Assembly: GCA_017621085.1 (NCBI GenBank)
Contig: JAGATW010000002.1
Span: forward strand, 1-34,449
From: Clostridia bacterium
GTDB taxonomy: Bacteria; Bacillota; Clostridia; Oscillospirales; CAG-272
Direction: 5' to 3'
Length of the DNA stretch: 34,449 nt
Under the pieces are notes generated by a model. The model had not been told where the DNA came from and did not search any database. It saw only the letters and a program-made list of their open reading frames with translations. A program made the translations under genes and the position numbers. Positions 6,562 through 14,175 of the stretch are shown here, piece by piece (position 1 is the first letter of the stretch; every line of letters starts with the position of its first letter).

Positions 6562-7734
6562 ATGAATTACGCAGAAGAATCTCTTAAAAAGCATTATGAG
6601 TGGAAGGGCAAAATTGAGGTAAATGCAAGAGTAGAGGTAAAGACCAAAGAGGATTTATCCCTTGCATATACACCGGGCGTTGCTACCCCTTGTCTTGAAA
6701 TACAAAAGGACGAGAACAAGTCATTTGAGCTAACTCGCAGATGGAATACCGTGGCAGTTATTACCGACGGAACAGCGGTGTTGGGACTTGGAGATATAGG
6801 CCCTGTTGCAGGAATGCCTGTTATGGAGGGTAAGGCTCTCCTCTTTAAAGCATTTGGTGACGTTGATGCAATCCCTCTTTGCATAAAAACCAAGGATGTT
6901 GACGAGCTTGTACGAACTATATATCTTATTTCGGGAAGCTTTGGCGGAATAAATCTTGAGGATATTTCAGCCCCTCGTTGCTTTGAGGTTGAAAGACGCC
7001 TTAAGGAAATATGTGACATTCCTGTTTTTCACGATGACCAACACGGAACAGCTATTGTTTTAGGTGCTGCACTTATTAACGCACTTAAGGTAGTAAATAA
7101 GGAGCTTTCCTGTGCACATATAGTTATTAACGGTGCAGGAAGCGCAGGCATAGCCATTGCTAATTTCCTTATAGGAATGGGCGCTGAAAATCTTATTGTT
7201 TGCGACAAGGCAGGCACTTTGTTTGACGGTAAGGAGGGAATGACTGAGCCTCAAGGGGAGCTTGCAAAAATTACAAATAAGGAAAAATTAGATGGCTCGC
7301 TGGCAGATGCAATGAAGGGCGCAGATGTATTTATTGGTGTTTCTGCACCGAATATTGTAAGTGAGGAAATGATAAAATCAATGGCTAAGGGCTCGATTGT
7401 ATTTCCTATGGCAAATCCCGTACCGGAAATTTCCCCTGAGCTTGCTATTTCTGCAGGAGCTACGGTTGTTGGCACAGGCAGAAGTGATTTTAATAATCAA
7501 ATAAACAATGTTCTTGCATTCCCCGGTATATTCCGTGGTGCGCTTGATGCAAGAGCAACAGAAATAAACGAGGAAATGAAAAAGGCAGCAGCCTATGCCA
7601 TAGCATCCCTTGTAAGTGATAATGAGCTTTGCACCGAATACATAATTCCTAAAGCGTTTGATGAGCGAGTAGGAAAAGCAGTAGCAAGTGCAGTATATGA
7701 TGCAGCCGTTAAAACGGGAGTATCAAGAAAATAA
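6562..7734 (+). CDS. Malic enzyme (NAD(P)-dependent, short bacterial form)
   Basis: 390 residues, the length of compact bacterial malic enzymes lacking the phosphotransacetylase domain. It decarboxylates malate to pyruvate with reduction of NAD(P). Visible motifs are LAYTPGVATPCLEI (active-site Tyr), DGTAVLGLGDIGPVAGMPVMEGK (active-site Lys), FGGINLEDISAPRCFEVE (metal ligands), HDDQHGTAIV and the dinucleotide fold INGAGSAGIAIANFLIGMG. It is the second gene of a two-gene operon with the malate dehydrogenase-like gene. Together they can convert oxaloacetate to malate to pyruvate (a malate shunt, as described in clostridia using PEP carboxykinase) or shift reducing power to NADPH. The cofactor cannot be fixed by eye. 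Confidence 0.93.
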   Translation: MNYAEESLKKHYEWKGKIEVNARVEVKTKEDLSLAYTPGVATPCLEIQKDENKSFELTRRWNTVAVITDGTAVLGLGDIGPVAGMPVMEGKALLFKAFGDVDAIPLCIKTKDVDELVRTIYLISGSFGGINLEDISAPRCFEVERRLKEICDIPVFHDDQHGTAIVLGAALINALKVVNKELSCAHIVINGAGSAGIAIANFLIGMGAENLIVCDKAGTLFDGKEGMTEPQGELAKITNKEKLDGSLADAMKGADVFIGVSAPNIVSEEMIKSMAKGSIVFPMANPVPEISPELAISAGATVVGTGRSDFNNQINNVLAFPGIFRGALDARATEINEEMKKAAAYAIASLVSDNELCTEYIIPKAFDERVGKAVASAVYDAAVKTGVSRK

Positions 7735-7741
7735 TTAAATC

Positions 7742-7780
7742 AGCCATTTGATAAAGGACATTTGTCAAGTGGCTTTTTTT
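7742..7780 (+). terminator. Rho-independent terminator after malic enzyme
   Basis: A 14-bp stem with two G-U pairs (7742-7755 with 7761-7774), loop GGACA, followed by a run of T (7774-7780). It ends the mdh-malic enzyme operon. Confidence 0.9.
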
Positions 7781-7783
7781 GTG

Positions 7784-7812
7784 TTGAATTTTGCAATATG
7801 ATATGTTATAAT
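7784..7812 (+). promoter_or_regulatory. Sigma-A promoter of the first BspA-like gene
   Basis: TTGAAT (7784-7789), 17-nt spacer, TATAAT (7807-7812), directly after the preceding terminator. Confidence 0.75.
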
Positions 7813-7845
7813 AAATTAACGAATATTTTACATAAGGAGATTTTT

Positions 7846-9537
7846 ATGAAAAAGCGTATTTTAATGACCTTTGTTATTGCTACCGTGCTTTTCTGCCTTT
7901 TTGCAGTTGGCGCATCCGCTGTAACAATTTATGATGACTTCGATGTAAATAATCTTGAAAACATTGAATATAGGGCAGATGACATTGTTGTTTTCGATGA
8001 TGGCTTTAGCTGTCCGTCTGTTTATGTGTTTAAGGACACTAAAACAATAGGTCGGGGGGAATGGTCATCTCCGGAGGGGCTTAAAAAGGTTCTTGATTTT
8101 ACCTACATTAATTCCAAGGTTGCACCAAATAAGGAATATGGCTTTGACGATATCGATTCCCTTGATATACCACAGGGCGTTACATCAATAGGCAGTTATG
8201 CGTGCAATGGCTTAAAAACCATTAGAATAATTTCAATACCGGACACGGTAGTCACCTTTAATGGACCGACCTTCCAAAATGCATCAGGTCTTGAGTATTG
8301 CATTATGGAGCACGGTGAAAGCTCAAGCCTTACAACCCTTCCCGGCTCAATGTTCAGAGACACAGGACTAAAATCATTTTCTATGCCTGACTGCATTACA
8401 ACCTTAGATTCCGGAAATGAATTTGCAAATTGTAAAAGCTTGACAGCTGTATATCTTTCCAAGAACTTAACATCTATTGCCGGCAGCAATCCTTGCTTTG
8501 ATTATTGTGGAAAAATGTATCTTGTAAACGATTCCTTTGTGGCTACAAGTGAAGGTCAAATACCAACAGAGCCATCGGTATATTATTTCCCAAGTAATTT
8601 GACCACATTTGGTGCGTCCGGCACCTTTAGAGGCTCAAATAGTATTAATGATGTTTTAGTATTTGGCACAAAATTTACTGCCACTACAAGTGCAGTTGCA
8701 TTTCAAAACTGTCCTGCGAACACAGTTGTTTTTCTTGGAGATATGACAAATGTTGATTCATCGGGAAAGTACGGTTGGGGTACTGTGAATTTCATTTTTG
8801 CTAATCCTAACGATAAATCTGCAAGCGACCTGAATCTTGCTTTGCTATCAAAGCAAAAAGCAAGCTTCTGCTATGGAGAGGGTAACACAACCCACATAAA
8901 GGAGCTGTCAAAGAAAACAGATGCAACCTGCACACAGGCTGCTATGATAGCGGACTATTGCTTCTGTGGTCAGCTTATCTCGGGTACAGAAGCAACTGAC
9001 GGTGATGCACTTGGACATAGCCACACAATCTATCTTGGTATAGCTTATGAAAACTATATGGTACAGGGCAGTAAGCAATATAAGTGTGAAAGATGTGATG
9101 ATGTAAATAATGATGAAAAGGCAGATGCACTGTTTACATGGAAGGGCTATTCATATTCCCAGTTTGCTGATATGAACAATGCATTTTCAATTGTACAAAG
9201 CTACTATATCAACAAAGAGGCTATTGCTGAATACGAGGCTGAAAAGGAAATTACTATTAATTTTGGCTTTATTGCAACAGGAAATAAGTCTGAAAATGGG
9301 CTTAAGCCTACAATTGGTGAAGATAAGGTAGTTTCAACGGACCTTACAAATCTTATTCACGACTATTTCGATATTAAGATAAGTGGAATTTCAGATGCTT
9401 ACATTGATACAAAGTTTATATTCTGTGCTTATATGATAATTGATGATACGATGTATTATCTTGACGCAGAAGAAACAAAGACAGAGGTTATAGGCGTTTC
9501 CTATAACGATGTTGTAGAAATCAAAAACGCAGAATAA
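7846..9537 (+). CDS. Secreted BspA-like leucine-rich-repeat protein 1
   Basis: 563 residues from the ATG at 7846 (AAGGAG at 7834-7839); a longer reading that starts upstream overlaps the terminator and promoter and is rejected. Residues 1-25 are a signal peptide (MKKRILMTFV...VGASA). Residues ~30-345 hold degenerate LRR_5/BspA repeats, recognisable as LDIPQGVTSIGSYAC, ISIPDTVVTF and FSMPDCITTL. A Cys/His-rich segment follows (~350-425: TC...DYCFCG...ALGH...CERCD). The last ~135 residues are a domain shared with the proteins at 17455 and 19314. There is no LPXTG motif or C-terminal membrane anchor, so it is secreted or held non-covalently. BspA-type LRR proteins often bind host or matrix proteins or glycans; that role is not shown here. 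Confidence 0.88.
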   Translation: MKKRILMTFVIATVLFCLFAVGASAVTIYDDFDVNNLENIEYRADDIVVFDDGFSCPSVYVFKDTKTIGRGEWSSPEGLKKVLDFTYINSKVAPNKEYGFDDIDSLDIPQGVTSIGSYACNGLKTIRIISIPDTVVTFNGPTFQNASGLEYCIMEHGESSSLTTLPGSMFRDTGLKSFSMPDCITTLDSGNEFANCKSLTAVYLSKNLTSIAGSNPCFDYCGKMYLVNDSFVATSEGQIPTEPSVYYFPSNLTTFGASGTFRGSNSINDVLVFGTKFTATTSAVAFQNCPANTVVFLGDMTNVDSSGKYGWGTVNFIFANPNDKSASDLNLALLSKQKASFCYGEGNTTHIKELSKKTDATCTQAAMIADYCFCGQLISGTEATDGDALGHSHTIYLGIAYENYMVQGSKQYKCERCDDVNNDEKADALFTWKGYSYSQFADMNNAFSIVQSYYINKEAIAEYEAEKEITINFGFIATGNKSENGLKPTIGEDKVVSTDLTNLIHDYFDIKISGISDAYIDTKFIFCAYMIIDDTMYYLDAEETKTEVIGVSYNDVVEIKNAE

Positions 9538-9556
9538 AAACAAATAATATTTAAAT

Positions 9557-9613
9557 GGGGGCTGTTGCAAATAACTGATTTTTAAAAAATCAGTTAAGAG
9601 CAACAGCCCCTTT
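9557..9613 (+). terminator. Terminator of BspA-like gene 1
   Basis: A nested hairpin: the outer GGGGCTGTTGC (9557-9567) pairs with GCAACAGCCCC (9600-9610), and an inner A/T-rich stem AACTGATTTTT/AAAAATCAGTT is stacked inside. Only TTT follows, so the U-tract is weak, but the stem is very strong. Confidence 0.75.
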
Positions 9614-9622
9614 GATATAAGT

Positions 9623-9771
9623 AAACTAAGTCTGTAAGCTGGCGACAAGGGAGAAAACAATTGAGTATTGTTTTCTTTGCAGGAGCTCACTCAAAACAAG
9701 GAGAGTGACGAGCCAAGTGTATCGAGGCGAAATCAATCGACTATGTTTTAGTGCGTGGTACAGAACACGGC
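9623..9771. repeat. Structured repeat cassette bordered by rnpB 3'-end fragments
   Basis: AAACTAAGTCTGTAAGC (9623-9639) is an exact 17-bp direct copy of 9828-9844 in rnpB. ACAGAACACGGC (9760-9771) is an exact inverted copy of 9843-9854. Between these borders are strong hairpins: AGAAAACAAT with ATTGTTTTCT, GCTC-ACTC with GAGT-GAC-GAGC, and CGTG with CACG. There is no intact ORF. It looks like a rearranged rnpB-derived or mobile intergenic repeat. Whether it is multicopy cannot be seen from one window. Confidence 0.5.
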
Positions 9772-9795
9772 GTGAAAATAAGGCAAAAGAAAAAG

Positions 9796-9820
9796 CCAAG
9801 CTTTAGGCTTGGTTTTTTCA
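9796..9820. terminator. Bidirectional terminator at the rnpB 3' end
   Basis: CCAAGC (9796-9801) pairs with GCTTGG (9807-9812). On the plus strand TTTTTTC follows. On the minus strand, where rnpB is transcribed, the stem is followed by CTTTTTCTTTTG. It terminates rnpB. Confidence 0.8.
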
Positions 9821-9825
9821 TATTT

Positions 9826-10197
9826 GCAAACTAAGTCTGTAAGCCGTGTTCTGTCATTAAAGACGGTCATCTATCTTTGCCTTGTGTCACCACAAGGCTC
9901 CGCAAAATGCGTGCCACCTGAAAGGACGCCAAATGGCTTGTCGGGCAAACAAAAATCCCTTCCTACGGTGTTGCTTCGAATAGGGTTTACACCCACCCTG
10001 TGTTACCATAGGGTGTCGTGAGCTCTTACCTCACGTTTTCATCCTTACATAGCAATTCTATGCGGTAATTTTCTGTTGCACTTTCCCTGAGGTCACCCTC
10101 GGCTGACGTTATCAGTTATTCTGCCCTGCGAAGCACGGACTTTCCTCACCATAATACCTTTCGGCAACATATGGCGCAACCGTCCAACTTAGTTCGC
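9826..10197 (-). ncRNA. rnpB: RNase P RNA, bacterial type A
   Basis: The RNA component of ribonuclease P, which cleaves 5' leaders from pre-tRNAs. On the minus strand the conserved core GAGGAAAGTCCGTGCT is followed by AGGGCAGA, GGGAAAGTGCAACAGAAA and AAACCC, and the 3' strand ACAGAACACGGCTTACAGA is present. The ends pair as helix P1: GCGAACTAAGT at the 5' end and ACTTAGTTTGC at the 3' end, with one G-U. These pairing ends set the boundaries and give about 372 nt, normal for this RNA. A perfect promoter lies upstream and a terminator downstream. Open frames reported inside it are not genes. Confidence 0.97.
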
Positions 10198-10202
10198 TTT
10201 AC

Positions 10203-10231
10203 ATTATAATAAAAAAAATTCATTTTGTCAA
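10203..10231 (-). promoter_or_regulatory. Consensus promoter of rnpB
   Basis: On the minus strand TTGACA (10231-10226), 17-nt spacer, TATAAT (10208-10203); predicted start at about 10197. Perfect hexamers fit a constitutively strong stable-RNA gene. Confidence 0.9.
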
Positions 10232-10238
10232 GAAAGAA

Positions 10239-10269
10239 TTACCACCAATAATTTTTTATCATATGATAA
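10239..10269 (+). promoter_or_regulatory. Probable promoter of the 61-aa gene with an overlapping palindrome
   Basis: TTACCA (10239-10244), 17-nt spacer, TATGAT (10262-10267). The -10 element is embedded in the perfect 14-bp palindrome TTATCATATGATAA (10256-10269), which may be an operator or may be fortuitous. Confidence 0.45.
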
Positions 10270-10302
10270 GAATAGTAATATAAACTTAAAACGGGGTAAT
10301 TT

Positions 10303-10488
10303 ATGAAGGATTCAATACCGTCTATGCCATTAGGGCTACAAATGGCGCTATCGCACAATGTAAGCGCAATGAACGCATTTTTAAAGCTTGACAACAAGAC
10401 ACAGGACGACCTGATAGAAAAAGCAAAAAACACTCAAACCAAAAGAGAGCTACAACAAATAGTTGACAGCCTTCCCAAAATGATATAA
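10303..10488 (+). CDS. Small conserved-type protein, 61 aa, function unknown
   Basis: MKDSIPSMPLGLQMALSHNV opens the protein, followed by an amphipathic helical region (AFLKLDNKTQDDLIEKAKN, then TKRELQQIVDSL). The pattern PLG-x-x-x-A-L-x-x-N-x-x-A-M followed by two helices resembles a family of ~60-residue cytosolic proteins that I recall from other Clostridia, with no known function. The start is preceded by ACGGGG (a modest ribosome site), and the gene has a promoter and a strong terminator of its own. It is divergent from rnpB. No membrane segment, signal or metal motif is visible. Confidence 0.75.
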   Translation: MKDSIPSMPLGLQMALSHNVSAMNAFLKLDNKTQDDLIEKAKNTQTKRELQQIVDSLPKMI

Positions 10489-10490
10489 TA

Positions 10491-10522
10491 AACGCAGACT
10501 TACACAGTAGTCTGCGTTTTTA
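10491..10522 (+). terminator. Terminator of the 61-aa gene
   Basis: AACGCAGACT (10491-10500) pairs perfectly with AGTCTGCGTT (10509-10518), with loop TACACAGT and a T-rich tail. Confidence 0.9.
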
Positions 10523-10534
10523 GTTTTTGTTTTA

Positions 10535-10563
10535 TTGACACTTGAATGTTTATGTGATACAAT
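10535..10563 (+). promoter_or_regulatory. Promoter of the ABC transporter-U32-uppP operon
   Basis: TTGACA (10535-10540), 17-nt spacer, TACAAT (10558-10563). Confidence 0.8.
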
Positions 10564-10598
10564 ATATAATGTAAAATTATGTGCGCGAGGTAAAATAA

Positions 10599-11339
10599 AT
10601 GCTTAAAATACTTAATTTAACAAAAACCTATGGAGATAAAAAGGCAGTTGATAATCTAAGCCTACATATTAAGGCAGGAGAAATGTTTGCCTTTATAGGC
10701 CATAACGGTGCCGGAAAAACAACAACCATTAAATCCTGTACAGGACTTTTAAATTTTGATAACGGTGATATTTATATAGACGGAGTATCAATTAAGGACG
10801 ACCCTATCGCTTGCAAGAAAAAGCTTGCGTATATTCCTGATAACCCCGATTTATATGAATTTATGTCAGGCATAAAATATCTTAACTTTATAGCCGATAT
10901 ATATGGAATTTCCACAGAGGAAAGAAACGAAAAAATAAACAGGTATGGCGATATGTTTGGGCTTACCTCTGACCTTGCCCAAAGCATTTCCTCATACTCC
11001 CACGGAATGAAGCAAAAGCTTGCTATAATATCAGCCCTTATTCATTCCCCTAAGCTTCTTATAATGGATGAGCCCTTTGTGGGACTTGACCCACGCGCAG
11101 CCTTCCTTTTAAAAGAGGAAATGAGAAAAATTTGTGACGAGGGTGGAGCAATTTTCTTTTCCACACACGTATTGGACGTTGCGGAAAAAATATGCGACAA
11201 CATAGCAATCATTAAGGATGGACGACTTGTTATAAGTGGAAAAATGAGTCACGTTAAGGGAGATAGCAGTCTTGAAAGCGTATTCCTTGAATTAGAGGAC
11301 AAGGACAGCACCTTCGGAAAGGAATGGGACAATGCTTAA
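10599..11339 (+). CDS. ABC transporter ATP-binding protein
   Basis: 246 residues, one complete nucleotide-binding domain. Walker A is GHNGAGKTTT (near residue 35-44), the signature loop is YSHGMKQKL (a SxG variant of LSGGQ), Walker B is LLIMDEPFVGLDP, and the H-loop is FFSTHVLD. The sequence is of the exporter/DRA type that partners ABC-2-like permeases. The stop overlaps the start of the permease gene by 8 bp, so the two form one transporter. The substrate is unknown; lipid, peptide or antibiotic export are all possible. Confidence 0.92.
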   Translation: MLKILNLTKTYGDKKAVDNLSLHIKAGEMFAFIGHNGAGKTTTIKSCTGLLNFDNGDIYIDGVSIKDDPIACKKKLAYIPDNPDLYEFMSGIKYLNFIADIYGISTEERNEKINRYGDMFGLTSDLAQSISSYSHGMKQKLAIISALIHSPKLLIMDEPFVGLDPRAAFLLKEEMRKICDEGGAIFFSTHVLDVAEKICDNIAIIKDGRLVISGKMSHVKGDSSLESVFLELEDKDSTFGKEWDNA

Positions 11340-12927
11340 AACCCTTATTAAATCAAGAATTTCGGCAATGTTTGCCTCTATGACCCAAGGAAAGAAAAAC
11401 AAAAAGCAGAAAAAGCTGGCAACAGGACTATTAATAGCACTTTTTGTTTTCTTAATTGCTTATTTTCTTTTCGCAATGGGCGCTATGTCATATGGCTTAT
11501 GCTATATGGGGCTTCAAACAGGGGACACATATGCTGTATTTACAATGGCAGTTATAATTTCAAGCGCCCTTTGCTTGTTTGGTAGTATTTTTGCTACAAA
11601 AACGCAAATATTTGAGTCTAAGGACAACGAGCTTTTACTCTCAATGCCTATACCACCAAAATACATTTTCATTAGCAGAATGATTGCCTTGCTTATGATA
11701 AATTATCTTCTTGAAGCAGTTGTTATGCTTCCTTGTATGGTAATGTACGGTGTAGTAATCGGCTACGAGCCTCTTGGCTTTATCTTTAGTGTGGTAGTAT
11801 TTTTACTTTTACCATTTTTAACCCTTGCACTATCTTGCTTAATCGCTTGGGTGATTTCTGAAATTGCATCAAGAATAAGAAACAAAACCTTTGTAACAGT
11901 GTTCCTTTTCATAGTATTTTTCCTTGGATATATGTATCTTTGCGGAAGCATAGGCATGTATGCGGGGGAGATCGAGGATGCTATGGTGGATTTAAGTGGA
12001 CTTAAAAACACAGCTCTGTTTTATTGGGCAGGTGATGCTATGGCAAACGGTAGCATATTATCACTTTTGCTCTTTGCTCTTTGCGTAATAGTGCCTGCAT
12101 TTTTAGTGTATTTTGTTCTTGATAAGCGCTTTATCTATATTATCACCACTAAAAAATCAAAATTAAAGGTAGAATACAAGGGAAATAGCGAAAGGAAGCT
12201 AAGTGCATATGGCTCTTTAGTTAAAAAGGAGCTACGTCGCTTTTTCTCATCCTCCGCATATATAATGAATGCAGGACTTGGCAACGTGCTATGCGTAGCC
12301 TTTGCGATTTTCATTGCAATTTCATCACAGGACTTAATAGCTGAGTTAGGTGGAGATTATGAAGCACTAAAACGTTTTGTACCATTTATTGCTTCTTGCG
12401 TTTGCGTATTTATGGGCTCAATGAACCTTGTAAGCACTCCATCAATTTCCTTAGAGGGTAAAAGCCTATGGATTCTTCAATCTGCTCCAATAAACCCAAA
12501 GGACATTTTAATGGCTAAGCTTTCCTGCCATTTAATTATATGCACACCTCTTTCCGTAATTAGCGCAATAATTCTTTGCGTTGCCCTCGGTGTAAATGTC
12601 GGTTATTCACTCCTTGTCATTTTGGCAGTTTTAAGCTCCGTTGCCTTTACAGGCTATTGGGGACTTTTCTTAGGTCTTAAATTCCCAAAATTCGATTGGC
12701 AAAACGAAAACGTTGCAGTAAAGCAAGGCTTTGCAGTATTCGGCTCAATGTTTGGCTCAATGCTTTTCTTTATGATTTTATTGGGAGTTGGCTTTATTTT
12801 AACAACTATAAGCACAATTTTAGGACTTTTGGTCCTGATAGCACCACCTGCAATATTATCTGCTATAATCCACAGCTACTTAGTAAACGGTGGATGCGTA
12901 GCCTTTGAAAATTTAAAGGATAGATAG
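11332..12927 (+). CDS. ABC transporter permease (multi-pass membrane protein)
   Basis: 531 residues with about a dozen hydrophobic segments in two halves, separated by a charged cytoplasmic stretch around residues 265-300 (KKSKLKVEYKGNSERK). Both halves carry similar cytoplasmic-then-membrane patterns (TQIFESKDNELLLSMPIPPKYI and TPSISLEGKSLWILQSAPI-NPKDILMAKL). This is typical of the large putative ABC-2-type exporter permeases of Firmicutes that work with a single ATPase. It overlaps the ATPase gene by 8 bp and is followed after 8 bp by the U32 gene. Substrate unknown. Confidence 0.88.
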   Translation: MLKTLIKSRISAMFASMTQGKKNKKQKKLATGLLIALFVFLIAYFLFAMGAMSYGLCYMGLQTGDTYAVFTMAVIISSALCLFGSIFATKTQIFESKDNELLLSMPIPPKYIFISRMIALLMINYLLEAVVMLPCMVMYGVVIGYEPLGFIFSVVVFLLLPFLTLALSCLIAWVISEIASRIRNKTFVTVFLFIVFFLGYMYLCGSIGMYAGEIEDAMVDLSGLKNTALFYWAGDAMANGSILSLLLFALCVIVPAFLVYFVLDKRFIYIITTKKSKLKVEYKGNSERKLSAYGSLVKKELRRFFSSSAYIMNAGLGNVLCVAFAIFIAISSQDLIAELGGDYEALKRFVPFIASCVCVFMGSMNLVSTPSISLEGKSLWILQSAPINPKDILMAKLSCHLIICTPLSVISAIILCVALGVNVGYSLLVILAVLSSVAFTGYWGLFLGLKFPKFDWQNENVAVKQGFAVFGSMFGSMLFFMILLGVGFILTTISTILGLLVLIAPPAILSAIIHSYLVNGGCVAFENLKDR

Positions 12928-12935
12928 GAATAAAA

Positions 12936-14171
12936 ATGAAAGAGCTTCTTTGCCCGGCGGGCAATTTTGAAAAAATGAAATCGGCAATCCTATACGGCGC
13001 TGATGCTGTATATCTTGCCTCTGATATGTTTGGAATGAGAGCAGCAGCTGACAACTTTACCTTAGAGGAGCTTGACGAGGCTGTAAAATATGCTCACCAA
13101 AGAAATGTAAAGGTTTACGTAACAGTAAATACAATGCCTCACACCTGTGAATATGAAAGACTAAAAAAATACCTAAAATCATATGATGAAATAGGAGTAG
13201 ATGCTCTTATTATATCGGACTTAGGAGTTTTAATGCTTGCCAAGGAAACAATACCCAATATGGAAATACATATTTCCACACAGGCAAGCATAGTTTCAGG
13301 TGCTTCTGCCACATCATACTACAATTTAGGCGCAAAGCGTGTTGTTCTTGCAAGAGAGCTTTCCTTAAAGGAAATACAGGAAATAAGAAGAACAACCCCA
13401 CCCGACCTTGAATTAGAATGCTTTATACATGGCTCTATGTGTATTTCATATAGTGGAAGATGCCTTTTGTCTAACTACTACACGGGCAGGGATGCAAACA
13501 GAGGCGCTTGCGCTCAACCATGCAGATGGAATTACAAAAATGCAAATCCAATTTCCTTTGCTGAGGAAAAAAGACTTGAGGACACTCTTTCCATAGAAGA
13601 ATACAAGGAAGGCTCATTTATAATGTCATCTAAGGATATGTGTATGATTGAGCATATTCCCGAGCTTATGGAAAGTGGTATTGACAGCTTTAAAATCGAG
13701 GGACGAATGAAGAGCGCTTATTACACAGCCATTTGTGCAAATACCTATAAAATGGCTATGAATGAGTATCTTAAAAATCCAAACGAGTATAAGTACGACC
13801 CACGCTGGCTTCGTGAGCTGGAAAGTGTAAGCCACAGAGAGTATGCAACAGGCTTTTACTTTGATAACCCAATGGATAACCCACAAACAGTTACTCAAAA
13901 CGGTTATTTAAGAGAAAAGGCATATCTTTGCGTTGCCACAGGTGAAAGAGAGGGCGAATTTGCTTATTTTGTTCAAAGAAACAAAGTTTGCGAAAACGAC
14001 CCTTGCGAAATAATCACCCCCGGTGAGTGTGGCAAGAAATTTACAGCCCTTGAATTATATAACGAAAAGGGCGAAAAGATTGAAAGCGCTCCGCACCCAT
14101 CAATGAAATTTAAAATGAAGGTGCCCTATGACGTTAAGGAAGGCGACATAGTGCGTTCAAGCGAGAGGTAA
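12936..14171 (+). CDS. U32 family protein, probable tRNA 5-hydroxyuridine (ho5U34) enzyme, TrhP-like
   Basis: 411 residues. The U32 signature ECFIHGSMCISYSGRC lies near residues 160-176, followed by SNYYTGRDANRGACAQPCRW, which contributes further conserved Cys residues thought to bind a metal or Fe-S cluster. The N-terminal half (ELLCPAGNFEKMKSAILYGADAVYLA) is the typical TIM-like start. Although named peptidases, characterised relatives hydroxylate RNA: TrhP/YegQ forms ho5U34 in tRNA and RlhA modifies 23S rRNA. The length matches the longer of the two bacillary TrhP proteins. It is in an operon with ABC transporter genes and uppP, a context that gives no further clue to function. Confidence 0.88.
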   Translation: MKELLCPAGNFEKMKSAILYGADAVYLASDMFGMRAAADNFTLEELDEAVKYAHQRNVKVYVTVNTMPHTCEYERLKKYLKSYDEIGVDALIISDLGVLMLAKETIPNMEIHISTQASIVSGASATSYYNLGAKRVVLARELSLKEIQEIRRTTPPDLELECFIHGSMCISYSGRCLLSNYYTGRDANRGACAQPCRWNYKNANPISFAEEKRLEDTLSIEEYKEGSFIMSSKDMCMIEHIPELMESGIDSFKIEGRMKSAYYTAICANTYKMAMNEYLKNPNEYKYDPRWLRELESVSHREYATGFYFDNPMDNPQTVTQNGYLREKAYLCVATGEREGEFAYFVQRNKVCENDPCEIITPGECGKKFTALELYNEKGEKIESAPHPSMKFKMKVPYDVKEGDIVRSSER

Positions 14172-14175
14172 TTTA

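Noticed and set aside
9391-9690. Minus-strand 99-aa open frame running through the BspA-like gene 3' end and repeat cassette
   Set aside because: It crosses a terminator and the antisense of a real gene; no ribosome site and hydrophobic low-complexity translation.
9809-10021. Open reading frame on the plus strand
   Set aside because: It lies within the antisense of RNase P RNA; the region is fully explained by rnpB.
10256-10269. Operator for a dedicated repressor (TTATCATATGATAA)
   Set aside because: The symmetry arises largely from the -10 element TATGAT and A/T-rich flanks; kept only as a note on the promoter, not as a firm operator.
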